NCBI RefSeq assembly: GCF_001514205.1 | Contig: NZ_KQ948767.1 | Location: 1-64,000 of the forward strand | Length of the DNA: 64,000 nt | Origin: Streptomyces griseoruber | GTDB taxonomy: Bacteria; Actinomycetota; Actinomycetes; Streptomycetales; Streptomycetaceae | Direction of reading: 5' to 3' | Part shown: positions 1 to 8,712 of the stretch, one piece after another | How the letters are laid out: every line of letters starts with the position of its first letter | Position numbering within the stretch: position 1 is the stretch's first letter | Notes under the pieces: generated by a model | Seen by the model: only the letters and a program-made list of their open reading frames with translations | Told to the model about the DNA's origin: nothing | The model's database searches: none | Position numbers and translations under genes: made by a program

Positions 1-91
1 CCTCCACATCGGCTACTTCGACCGGCGCGTCGACGCGGTCGTCGCCGAGGAGCCCCTGTTCGACCCGTCCATGTCCCGCCTGCGCGGCTGA
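1..91 (+). CDS. C-terminal end of an unidentified protein (partial)
   Basis: An open frame enters from the left edge and ends at the TGA at 89-91, giving about 29 residues that finish in EEPLFDPSMSRLRG. It lies 19 bp upstream of soxB on the same strand, so it may belong to the same glycine-betaine/sarcosine operon. The tail is too short to assign. A Rieske-type demethylase subunit, serine dehydratase or serine hydroxymethyltransferase would fit the location, but none is shown by the residues seen. Confidence 0.5.
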   Translation, partial: LHIGYFDRRVDAVVAEEPLFDPSMSRLRG

Positions 92-110
92 GCGAACCCG
101 GAGTTGCCCG

Positions 111-1343
111 ATGAGCCCTCGTACCCCCGGCGCTGAGCTTCCGGATCACCCCGACTGGCTGTGGCGGACACCTGAGCCGAAGCGGTCGTACGACGTCGTG
201 ATCGTGGGTGGTGGTGGTCATGGTCTGGCCACGGCGCACTATCTGGTGAAGAACCATGGCATCACGAATGTGGCGGTGCTGGAGAAGGGATGGCTGGCGG
301 GCGGGAACATGGCCCGCAACACCACCATCATCCGCTCGAACTACCTGTGGGACGAGAGCGCGGGCATCTACGAGCACGCCCTGAAGCTCTGGGAGGGCCT
401 GGAGGAGGAGCTGGACTATCCGATCCTGTTCTCCCAGCGGGGTGTGCTGAATCTGGCGCACAGTCTTCAGGATGTGCGCGACAGCGTGCGCCGGGTGGAG
501 GCCAACCGCCTCAACGGGGTGGACGCGGAGTGGCTGGACGCCGAGCAGGTCAAGGAAGTCTGCCCGATCGTGAACATCTCGCCGGACGTGCGCTATCCGG
601 TCCTGGGCGCCACCTATCAGCCGCGGGCGGGTATCGCCAAGCACGACTACGTGGCGTGGGGTTTCGCCCGGTCGGCGGATGCGGCGGGTGTGGACATCAT
701 CCAGAACTGCGAGGTCACGGGCCTGGACGTGGTCGGCGGCCGGGTGGTCGGCGTCCAGACCACGCTGGGGCCGATCGCGGCCGGCAAGGTGGCCCTGTGC
801 TCGGCCGGCCACACCTCGGTCCTGGCCGCGATGGCGGGGATCGAGCTTCCCGTCCAGAGCCACCCGCTCCAGGCCCTGGTCTCCGAGCTGCTGGAGCCGG
901 TGCATCCGACGGTGGTCATGTCCAACGCGGTGCATGTGTACGTCAGCCAGGCGCACAAGGGTGAGCTGGTGATGGGGGCGGGCATCGACGCCTACAACTC
1001 CTACACGCAGCGCGGGGCGTTCCACATCATCGAGGAACAGATGTCGGCGGCGCTGGAGCTGTTCCCGGTCTTCGCGCGGGCTCATGTGCTGCGGACCTGG
1101 GGCGGGATCGTGGACGTGAGTCCGGACGCCTCGCCGATCGTGGGCCTGAGCCCGGTGGACGGCCTCTACCTCAACTGCGGGTGGGGTACCGGGGGTTTCA
1201 AGGCCACCCCGGGCCTGGGCTGGGTCTACGCCCACACGATCGCCCACGACAGCCCGCACGCGCTGAACGCTCCGTTCTCACTCGACCGTTTCACCACCGG
1301 CGCGCTCGTCGACGAGCACGGCGCCGCCGCCGTGGCCCACTAG
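111..1343 (+). CDS. soxB: Sarcosine oxidase, beta subunit
   Basis: Flavin-binding beta subunit of heterotetrameric sarcosine oxidase, which oxidises sarcosine to glycine, H2O2 and a one-carbon unit passed to tetrahydrofolate. A Rossmann motif (VVIVGGGGHGLA) sits near residues 29-40. The AKHDY segment at about 176-180 (His178) matches the region carrying the covalently FMN-linked histidine in this family. The DAO-type C-terminus with TPGLGW is present. The length of 410 residues is normal. The ATG at 111 has a GGAG-like site just upstream. It heads a soxB-D/A-G operon, with 30 bp to the next gene. Confidence 0.93.
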   Translation: MSPRTPGAELPDHPDWLWRTPEPKRSYDVVIVGGGGHGLATAHYLVKNHGITNVAVLEKGWLAGGNMARNTTIIRSNYLWDESAGIYEHALKLWEGLEEELDYPILFSQRGVLNLAHSLQDVRDSVRRVEANRLNGVDAEWLDAEQVKEVCPIVNISPDVRYPVLGATYQPRAGIAKHDYVAWGFARSADAAGVDIIQNCEVTGLDVVGGRVVGVQTTLGPIAAGKVALCSAGHTSVLAAMAGIELPVQSHPLQALVSELLEPVHPTVVMSNAVHVYVSQAHKGELVMGAGIDAYNSYTQRGAFHIIEEQMSAALELFPVFARAHVLRTWGGIVDVSPDASPIVGLSPVDGLYLNCGWGTGGFKATPGLGWVYAHTIAHDSPHALNAPFSLDRFTTGALVDEHGAAAVAH

Positions 1344-1373
1344 GACACCACCGGACTCTTTGGGAGCCGATCC

Positions 1374-4300
1374 ATGCTGCTCATCCCCTGCCCGTGGTGC
1401 GGGCCCCGTGACGAGGCCGAGTTCCACTACGGTGGCCAGGCTCATGTGCCCTACCCGGAGAACCCGGCGGAGCTGTCCGACCAGGAGTGGGCCCGTTACC
1501 TGTTCTTCCGTGACAACCCCAAGGGGCCCTTCGCGGAACGCTGGAGCCACTCGGCGGGCTGCCGCCGCTGGTTCAACGCGGTCCGCGACACCTCCACCAA
1601 CGAGATCCTGGCCGTGTACCGCTCCGGGGAGGAACGCCCGGAGAGGTTCGAGCCCCGCCCGGTCACCTCCCAGCCGAGCCCCCCTCACTCAGCCGGTCCG
1701 GTGTCCGAGGCCGGGGCCGGGGCCCCTTCAGGGCCGATCGGGGACCTGGGGGCGGAGCTTCCGGCAGGCTTCCGGCACCCGACACTCGGCCGCATCGACC
1801 GCGGCACCCCGCTCACCTTCACCTTCGACGGCACCGAATACCAGGGCTACCGGGGCGACACCCTCGCCTCCGCCCTGCTCGCCAACGGCGTGATCCAGGC
1901 GGCGACGAGCATCAAGCTCGGCCGGCCGAGGGGCATCTTCTCAGCCGGTGTCGAAGAACCCAACGCCGTGATCCAGATCGAGGCCCCGTTCCCGGAGCCG
2001 ATGCTGCCCGCGACGGCGGTGGAGCTCTACGACGGTCTGGTGGCGAGCAGCCTGCCCGGTCAGGGCCGTCTGGCGACCGAGCCGGATCCGGCCCGCTACG
2101 ACGCCGTGCACGCCCACTGCGACCTGCTGATCGTGGGCGCCGGTCCGGCGGGCCTGGCGGCCGCGGCCGCGGCGGCCCGCTCCGGCGCCCGGGTCATCCT
2201 GGCCGACGACCAGCCGGAGCCGGGCGGCAGCCTCCTCGGCAGCGGCGAGCACCTCGACTGGGTGCGGGAGGTCGGCGCTCTGCTCGAAACCGCCCCGGAG
2301 GTCCGCGTACTGCCGCGCACCACGGTGTTCGGCTACTACGACGACAACCACCTCCTCGCCGTGGAGCGCCGCACCAACCACCTGGGCGCGGCGGCCCCGG
2401 CGAAGGCCTCGCGTGAGCGGGTGTGGCGGATCCGGGCGCGCCGGGTGGTCCTGGCCACCGGCGCCCACGAGCGTTCCCTCGCCTTCGCGGACAATGACCG
2501 CCCCGGTGTGATGCTGGCCGCCTCGGCCCGCACGTACCTGCACCGGCACGGTGTCCTGCCCGGCCGCCGCGCGGTCGTCTTCACCACCAACGACAGCGCG
2601 TACCCGGCGGCCCTGGACCTCGCCGCGGTCGGCGTGGAGGTCCCGGTGATCGTCGACACCCGCACGGACGCGGGGGAGTGGGGCCGACGCGCCGAAGCCG
2701 CCGGCATCGAGGTGCTGACCGGGCACGCCGTGATCGGCACCGAGGGCGAGGCCCGGCTGAGCGCCGTGACCGTCGCGCCGTTCGGCGAGAGAGAGGGCGG
2801 CCGGGAGTTCGCGGCCGATCTGCTGCTGGTCTCGGGTGGCTGGAACCCCGTCGCGCACCTGTTCAGCCAGTCCGGCGGCAAGCTCCGCCACGACGACACC
2901 CTCGGCTCCTTCGTCCCCGACACCGGCCGCCAGGCCGTCGAGGTCGCGGGCTCCGCGAGCGGCGTACTCGACCTGCCCACCGTCCTCGCCCAGGGCGCTG
3001 CGGCTGCCGGCCGCGCCCTGGAGGCCGAGGGCTACACCCCCGAGAACCCCGCCCTCCCGGACGTGACCGCGTCCCCGTACACCGCGCCGATGCAGGTGTT
3101 CACGGTCCCGGGCCGGGAAGGCGCCCCGCGTTTCGTGGACCTCCAGCGCGATGTCACGGTCGAGGACCTGACCCGTGCGACCGGCGCGGGGCTGCGGTCG
3201 GTGGAGCACACCAAGCGCTACACCACGGCCGGCACCGCCAACGACCAGGGCAAGACCTCCGGCCTCCTGGCCGGCGGCGTCGTCGCCGAACTCCTCGGCG
3301 TGGACATCTCCGCGCTCGGCACCACCACCTTCCGCCCGCCCTACGTCCCGGTCTCCTTCGCGGCGCTCGCCGGACGTGACCGGGGAGCGCTCAGCGACCC
3401 CGTCCGCACCACCGCCCTGCACGACTGGCACGTGATGCAGGGTGCGCTGTTCGAGAACGTGGGCCAGTGGAAGCGCCCCTGGTACTACCCGCAGAGCGGC
3501 GAGGACATGGAGACCGCCGTACTGCGCGAGTGCGCCGCCGCCCGCGAGGGCGTCGCCTTCATGGACGCCTCCACCCTCGGCAAGATCGACGTCCAGGGCC
3601 CGGACGCGGGCGTCTTCCTCGACCTGCTCTACACCAACATGATGAGCACCCTGAAGCCCGGCATGATCCGCTACGGCGTCATGTGCCGCCCGGACGGCAT
3701 GGTCTTCGACGACGGCACCGTCATCCGACTCACCCCGGACCGCTTCCTGGTCACCACCACCACCGGCAACGCCGCCACCGTCCTGGACTGGATGGAGGAA
3801 TGGCTCCAGACCGAATGGCCCCACCTCCGGGTCCACTGCACCTCCGTCACCGAACAGTGGGCCACCGTCGCCCTCGTCGGCCCGAAGTCCCGCGAAGTCC
3901 TGGGCTCGCTGGCACCGGATCTGGCCGTCGGCAACGACGACTTCCCCTTCATGGCCTGGCGCGACACCACCGTCGCCGGCATCGAGGCCCGCGTCTGCCG
4001 GATCAGCTTCTCCGGTGAACTCGCCTACGAGATCAACGTCTCCCCCTGGCACGCCCTCGACCTCTGGGAAGCCGTCCACGAGGCCGGCACCCCGTACGGC
4101 ATCACCCCCTACGGCACCGAGACCATGCACGTCCTGCGCGCCGAGAAGGGCTACCCCATCATCGGCCAGGACACCGACGGCACCATCACCCCCCAGGACC
4201 TCGGCATGGGCTGGGCGGTGTCGAAGAAGAAGCCCGACTTCCTCGGCAAGCGCTCCTTCACCCGCCCCGACACCCTCCGCGCCGACCGCAAGCACCTCGT

Positions 4301-4577
4301 CGGCCTCCTCCCCGACGACCCCGCCACCTTCCTCCCCGAAGGCACCCACCTGGTCGCCGACAGCGTCCTGCCGCCCCCGCCGGTCCCGATGCTCGGCCAC
4401 GTCACCTCCAGCTACCGCAGCGCCGCCCTCGGCCGCACCTTCGCCCTCGCCCTGATCAAGGGCGGCCGCGACCGCATCGGCGAACGCCTCTACGCCCCCG
4501 TCGGCGACCGGCTCGTCCCGGTCACCGTCACCGGCCCCGTCCTCTTCGACCCCGAGGGAGCCCGCCGCGATGGCTGA
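1374..4577 (+). CDS. soxDA: Fused sarcosine oxidase delta-alpha subunit
   Basis: A single 1067-residue frame joins two subunits that are usually separate. Residues 1-95 are the delta subunit, with zinc ligands exactly as known for the family: Cys6 and Cys9 in CPWCG, and His59 and Cys63 in HSAGC. A Pro/Ala/Gly-rich linker (about 96-125) leads into the roughly 960-residue alpha subunit. The alpha part has a 2Fe-2S ferredoxin-like N-terminal fold, a dinucleotide-binding motif (VGAGPAGLAA) near residue 255 and a C-terminal GCV_T-type folate-binding domain ending near 1060. No stop or frameshift separates them. An in-frame GTG at 1701 could in principle start alpha alone, but I see no ribosome site before it. 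soxG overlaps the 3' end by 8 bp. Confidence 0.9.
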   Translation: MLLIPCPWCGPRDEAEFHYGGQAHVPYPENPAELSDQEWARYLFFRDNPKGPFAERWSHSAGCRRWFNAVRDTSTNEILAVYRSGEERPERFEPRPVTSQPSPPHSAGPVSEAGAGAPSGPIGDLGAELPAGFRHPTLGRIDRGTPLTFTFDGTEYQGYRGDTLASALLANGVIQAATSIKLGRPRGIFSAGVEEPNAVIQIEAPFPEPMLPATAVELYDGLVASSLPGQGRLATEPDPARYDAVHAHCDLLIVGAGPAGLAAAAAAARSGARVILADDQPEPGGSLLGSGEHLDWVREVGALLETAPEVRVLPRTTVFGYYDDNHLLAVERRTNHLGAAAPAKASRERVWRIRARRVVLATGAHERSLAFADNDRPGVMLAASARTYLHRHGVLPGRRAVVFTTNDSAYPAALDLAAVGVEVPVIVDTRTDAGEWGRRAEAAGIEVLTGHAVIGTEGEARLSAVTVAPFGEREGGREFAADLLLVSGGWNPVAHLFSQSGGKLRHDDTLGSFVPDTGRQAVEVAGSASGVLDLPTVLAQGAAAAGRALEAEGYTPENPALPDVTASPYTAPMQVFTVPGREGAPRFVDLQRDVTVEDLTRATGAGLRSVEHTKRYTTAGTANDQGKTSGLLAGGVVAELLGVDISALGTTTFRPPYVPVSFAALAGRDRGALSDPVRTTALHDWHVMQGALFENVGQWKRPWYYPQSGEDMETAVLRECAAAREGVAFMDASTLGKIDVQGPDAGVFLDLLYTNMMSTLKPGMIRYGVMCRPDGMVFDDGTVIRLTPDRFLVTTTTGNAATVLDWMEEWLQTEWPHLRVHCTSVTEQWATVALVGPKSREVLGSLAPDLAVGNDDFPFMAWRDTTVAGIEARVCRISFSGELAYEINVSPWHALDLWEAVHEAGTPYGITPYGTETMHVLRAEKGYPIIGQDTDGTITPQDLGMGWAVSKKKPDFLGKRSFTRPDTLRADRKHLVGLLPDDPATFLPEGTHLVADSVLPPPPVPMLGHVTSSYRSAALGRTFALALIKGGRDRIGERLYAPVGDRLVPVTVTGPVLFDPEGARRDG

Positions 4578-5166
4578 CCCGACTCTCACGCCCCGCAGCC
4601 CCCTGCTGAGCGCCAAGGAACGGCTGGCCGACGCCACCCGCGCCTCCCACGGCCGGGTCCGCCTCGCCGAACTCCCCTTCCTCACCCAGATCGGCCTGCG
4701 CCTGGACCCCAAGGGCCCGGCCGCCGGCGCGGTCGGTGTCGCCCTCGGCGTCCCACTGCCCCTCGAACCCGACACCGTCACCCGCGCCCGCGACCTGACC
4801 GTGCTCTGGCTCGGCCCGGACGAATGGCTCGTCGTGGGCGAGCCCGGAGCCCGACGCGAGCTGGAGGACCGCATCCGCGCGGCCGCCGGCGACGAACCGG
4901 TCTCCGTCACGGACGTGTCCGCCCAGCGCACCACCCTCCTCGTCACGGGCCCGCACGCCCGCGACCTCCTCGCCCACGGCTGCTCCCTCGACCTGCACCC
5001 CCGCGGCTTCGGCCCGGGCCGCTGCGCCCAGACCACCCTCGGCCGCACCCAGGTCGTCCTCGTCGCCCGTGACCGACCCGGTGCCGGATTCTGGATCCTC
5101 GTCCGCTCCTCGTTCGCCGGCTACCTCACCGACTGGCTCCTGGACGCCGCCGCCGAGTACCTGTGA
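4570..5166 (+). CDS. soxG: Sarcosine oxidase, gamma subunit
   Basis: The 198-residue gamma subunit of heterotetrameric sarcosine oxidase has a small GCV_T-like fold that packs against the alpha subunit. The family is recognisable from LWLGPDEWLVV and the C-terminal FWILVRSSFAGYLTDWL. It starts at the ATG at 4570, inside the last codons of the fused soxDA gene, which implies translational coupling. It is the last gene of the sox operon; the following gene is unrelated. Confidence 0.9.
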   Translation: MADPTLTPRSPLLSAKERLADATRASHGRVRLAELPFLTQIGLRLDPKGPAAGAVGVALGVPLPLEPDTVTRARDLTVLWLGPDEWLVVGEPGARRELEDRIRAAAGDEPVSVTDVSAQRTTLLVTGPHARDLLAHGCSLDLHPRGFGPGRCAQTTLGRTQVVLVARDRPGAGFWILVRSSFAGYLTDWLLDAAAEYL

Positions 5167-5252
5167 ACACCGCTGGCACTCCGCTCGGCTAGAGTCTCGC
5201 CTCGATCTCGGTCGGACGTTCCGGCCGGGGTGGCACGCTGGGGGTACGGCAC

Positions 5253-6863
5253 ATGGAGCCCGGAAGAATCGGACTGTCCGGCTACGAGATCCAGGAGGTC
5301 CTGGGCCAGGGCGGGTTCGCCACGGTGTACCGGGCCAGGCAACTGGCCGTGGGCCGGGAGGTCGCGCTGAAGGTGGACAGCAGGGTGCTGTCCACCCCGC
5401 GCGACCGGCAGCGCTTCCTGCGCGAGGTCACGGCGGCCGGGCAGCTGTCCGGGCATCCGCACGTGGTCCCCGTGTACGACGCCGGGGTGCTGGCCGACGA
5501 CCGCCCGTACATGGTCCTGGAGTTGTGCCCGGGCGGCTCGCTGGGCGAGCGGCTGCACCGGCAGGGCGCCTTCCCGCCGAAGGAGGCGCGTGACATCGGC
5601 GTGGGGCTCGCGGACGCCGTGGCCGCCGCGCACGCCGCCGGGGTGCTGCACCGCGACATCAAACCCGGCAACGTGATGGTCAACCGGTACGGCGGGGTGG
5701 CCCTCACCGACTTCGGGCTCGCGGCCATGCCCCGCCCGGGGCGCGAACTGTCCGTGACCCGCGAGGCGCTGACCCCCGCCTACGCCCCGCCCGAGGCCTT
5801 CCACCTGGCCGAGCCCGGCCCGGCCGGTGACGTGTACTCCCTGGCCGCCACGCTCTACGCCCTGCTGCGCGGCTTCCCGCCGCACCACCCGGACGACGGG
5901 ACCCAGCTCAGCCTCGCCGAACTGATCGTGCGTCACACCTGGCCGTACGTCCCGCTGCACGGCATGCCGACCGCGCTCAACGAGGTGCTCCGGCACGCCC
6001 TGGCCCCGGATCCGGCCGAGCGGCTGTCCGACGCGGGCGTCTTCCGGGACGCCCTCGCCGCCGTCGACCTCGACACGATCGCCCTGGGCGGGCCCGGCGG
6101 CTTCGGACCGGCCCCGACCATGACCACCGTTCCGTACCACCGCGACGCGCCGCCCGTCCGGGACGCGATCCCCGCCTCGACGGTGGCCCCGGGGCGGCCC
6201 GGCGGAGGGGGCGGTACGACCGTGGCCACCGCGCCGGGCGGCGGCGAGGGCGGCGGCAGGGGCGGGCGGAACACGCGGCTGATCGCCGCACTGGCGGCCG
6301 TCGTCGTCTCCGTGACCGTGTCGGTCACCGTGGTCACCCACCAGTACTTCGGCTCGGACGACGACGGCGGCACCTCCGGGTCGGCGGCGCCCTCCTCCGG
6401 TGCCACCGCCCAGGACAAGGGCACGTCCGGGTTCGGTGTGCCCACCACGACCGAGAACTGCCCCGCGACCGGCGTCGACGGCGTGGGCGGCCGGTGTGTC
6501 GCGAGCCCGGAGTGCTGGAGCGGCATCGTCGACATCTCCGGCATCATCACGGTCACCCGCGCGGACTGCGCGGCCGAGCATGTGTGGGAGACCTTCGCGA
6601 TCGCCCCCCTGCCCGAGGACGGCATGACCAACAACGCCCGGGACCTGATCAAGCATCCGGACGTCAAGGCGCTCTGTTCGCAGAAGGTGATGGCCGCGAC
6701 CATGCTCCCCGAGGGCCGCGCGGTCGCGAAGGAGTGGCAGACCGACATCATCCCGCCCACGGCCTCGGAGTGGGACAAGGGCCTGCGGGTCTTCCGCTGC
6801 GTGGCCGCGGCCCGCACGGAGAACGGGCAGAAGACGGGGAGCCAGTTCGCCGTGGCGAACTGA
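5253..6863 (+). CDS. Transmembrane serine/threonine protein kinase
   Basis: A 536-residue Hanks-type kinase. The glycine loop GQGGFATVY is at residues 18-26, the ATP lysine is Lys40, the catalytic loop HRDIKPGN contains Asp135 and the DFG motif contains Asp153, so all catalytic residues are intact. A Pro/Gly linker and one membrane segment (LIAALAAVVVSVTVSVTVV) near residue 345 follow. The roughly 170-residue extracytoplasmic tail has four or more cysteines and no PASTA repeat, and its ligand cannot be named. The start is the ATG at 5253. A TAGAGT -10-like element lies near 5191. It stands alone between soxG and a convergent glycosidase gene. Confidence 0.9.
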   Translation: MEPGRIGLSGYEIQEVLGQGGFATVYRARQLAVGREVALKVDSRVLSTPRDRQRFLREVTAAGQLSGHPHVVPVYDAGVLADDRPYMVLELCPGGSLGERLHRQGAFPPKEARDIGVGLADAVAAAHAAGVLHRDIKPGNVMVNRYGGVALTDFGLAAMPRPGRELSVTREALTPAYAPPEAFHLAEPGPAGDVYSLAATLYALLRGFPPHHPDDGTQLSLAELIVRHTWPYVPLHGMPTALNEVLRHALAPDPAERLSDAGVFRDALAAVDLDTIALGGPGGFGPAPTMTTVPYHRDAPPVRDAIPASTVAPGRPGGGGGTTVATAPGGGEGGGRGGRNTRLIAALAAVVVSVTVSVTVVTHQYFGSDDDGGTSGSAAPSSGATAQDKGTSGFGVPTTTENCPATGVDGVGGRCVASPECWSGIVDISGIITVTRADCAAEHVWETFAIAPLPEDGMTNNARDLIKHPDVKALCSQKVMAATMLPEGRAVAKEWQTDIIPPTASEWDKGLRVFRCVAAARTENGQKTGSQFAVAN

Positions 6864-6884
6864 CCCCCCTGTCACCTCGCCGGT

Positions 6885-8690
6885 CTACGGGACGAGCTCC
6901 CAGTCCTGGGAGCCGTCCGTCAGCGCGTTCTGGAGCGTCAGCGGCGCCCCGTCGGACGCGCCGGTCAGATACAGGCCCGGGTTCTTGACCGACTGGAGCT
7001 TGTAGAGGCCGTCGGTCGTCCTGACGAGGTTCCAGCTGCCGGTGGCGCTGTCGTCGACCCACTGCCCGATCCGCTGCCCGGCGGTCGCGTTGCCCGTCCA
7101 GACGGCCGCGGCCCGCCCGCCCGACTTGTTGAGCAGGGTCACGCCCCCCTTGGGCTCGGTCACCACATGCCAGTACTGGGTGTCCGCGTTCGCCGCCGAG
7201 CCGGGCTCCTCCAGCCGGACGTCGGGCACGTCCCCGTTGCCGAGGTTCGCGTCGTTGGTCTTGTCGCCGGTGCCGATGACCTGGTCCGTCCTGCGGTTCA
7301 CCAACTGGTAGTAGGCGCCGTCCGAACGACCGAGGTCGACCTCGGCGTACGCGAGCGTGGAGGTCCCCTGGTTGCGCAGGATCGAGACGCGGCCCGTGCC
7401 CTCCACGTACTGGAGATCGCGGCTGTAGCCCGCCCCGAGCGTGGTCTGGTACTCCTTCCACACGCCGTCGCCGCGGCCGCTCTCGTTGACCCATACGTTG
7501 CCGCTGCCGGCGGCGTTGTAGACGAGACGGCCGCCGGGGAGCCGGATGACGACCGGGCTGCCGCCCGTCGACAGGGCGTGCGAGCCGGTGTCGACCGGCA
7601 GCGCGGTGACGCCCGTGCCGGTGGCGGAGCCGCGGTAGAACTCCAGCGGGTTGTCGGCGATCCGGTAGCGGGTGTCGGCGCCGCCGCCCCAGTACTCGTA
7701 CGTCATGAGCCACTTGCCGTCCGAGGTCCGGACGACGTTCGCCATGCCGGGCCGGCCGCCGCCGATCTCCGTCCTGCCGCCGCCCAGGCCGTCGGTCAGC
7801 CCGGCGATGTCGACGACGGGGCCGCTCCACTGCGCGGCGCGCCCGTCCCAGGTCCGGTGGACGAGGATCTGGCCGTGCGAGTCGGTGGCGGTGTCGTTCG
7901 CCGGGTCCAGGGTCGGCACGCCGGTGGTGGCGTCGAAGCCGGTGTAGTCGTTCTCGTCGGAGTAGTAGCAGACCAGCTTGCCCTTGTAGACCATCAGGTA
8001 CGGCTCCCACAGGGGATCGACCTGCCTGTTCGTGTTCGCGGCGGCGATGTTCTGCCCGACCGCGCCCGCGCTGCCGCCCTGCCAGCCGCCCGTGGCGACG
8101 ACGTTGACGATCTTCCAGCTCGCGCCGTCGTCGGTGCTGGAGTACAGGGCGATCGCCAGGTCCCTGCGGTCGCCGTCGTTGGACGGTGTCCAGTTCGGGT
8201 CGGCCGCCTTGTGCTCCTGGTAGTAGGCGTCGTCGCCCGAGACCACGCTCGCCAGCAGCAGCGTGCCCTGTTTCAGGTCGCCGACGTCCTGCGGAAGGAC
8301 GTACAGGTACGGGTTGGTCCAGTTGCTCGTGTACTTCGCGTACCTGGGGTCGCCGGAGAGGTGGGCCGGGGCCTTGACCTCGGACAGCGGCTGCCAGGTC
8401 GTGCCGTGGTCGTCGCTCTTGTAGACGGGGAGCGTCTGTCCGTCGGCGCTGCCCGACGCGGGCACCACCGTGGACTTCTCGAACGCGGCGACCAGACGGC
8501 CGTTCGGCAGCTGCGCCGACTTCGGGTAGATCGCGCAGTTCCCGCGCCCCTTCAGGCACGGTTCGCCGCCGAGCTGGTAGAGGATCCCGCCCGTCGGGTC
8601 GTACGCCTGCGCACTGGACAGGGGGATCACCAGCAGCGCCGACACCGCGCCGAGGCCCCCCAGCGCTCTGGCGATTCTTCTTCTCTGCAC
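6885..8690 (-). CDS. Secreted GH93-like exo-arabinanase with ricin-type lectin domain
   Basis: A 601-residue secreted sialidase-fold hydrolase. The signal peptide covers residues 1-29, with a likely cut after AQA. The propeller (about 35-460) contains an Asp-box (KSDDHGTTW) and the segments WEPYLM, YYSDEND, RPGM and MTYEYWGGG, which resemble GH93 exo-1,5-alpha-L-arabinanases. A C-terminal beta-trefoil (about 470-601) probably binds polysaccharide. The GTG start at 8690 follows GAGGAGGGG. It is the last gene of a reverse operon with a GH42 enzyme, two permeases and a binding protein, which fits arabinan or arabinogalactan use. A different BNR/sialidase-like specificity cannot be excluded. Confidence 0.72.
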   Translation of the reverse strand: MQRRRIARALGGLGAVSALLVIPLSSAQAYDPTGGILYQLGGEPCLKGRGNCAIYPKSAQLPNGRLVAAFEKSTVVPASGSADGQTLPVYKSDDHGTTWQPLSEVKAPAHLSGDPRYAKYTSNWTNPYLYVLPQDVGDLKQGTLLLASVVSGDDAYYQEHKAADPNWTPSNDGDRRDLAIALYSSTDDGASWKIVNVVATGGWQGGSAGAVGQNIAAANTNRQVDPLWEPYLMVYKGKLVCYYSDENDYTGFDATTGVPTLDPANDTATDSHGQILVHRTWDGRAAQWSGPVVDIAGLTDGLGGGRTEIGGGRPGMANVVRTSDGKWLMTYEYWGGGADTRYRIADNPLEFYRGSATGTGVTALPVDTGSHALSTGGSPVVIRLPGGRLVYNAAGSGNVWVNESGRGDGVWKEYQTTLGAGYSRDLQYVEGTGRVSILRNQGTSTLAYAEVDLGRSDGAYYQLVNRRTDQVIGTGDKTNDANLGNGDVPDVRLEEPGSAANADTQYWHVVTEPKGGVTLLNKSGGRAAAVWTGNATAGQRIGQWVDDSATGSWNLVRTTDGLYKLQSVKNPGLYLTGASDGAPLTLQNALTDGSQDWELVP

Positions 8691-8712
8691 AGCCCCTCCT
8701 CGGGGGACGGAG

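Noticed and set aside
1941..5048. Very long reverse open frame (over 1000 codons) opposite the sox genes
   Set aside because: It is antisense to soxDA/soxG, is Gly/Ala/Arg/Asp-rich with no family motif, and reflects third-position GC bias.
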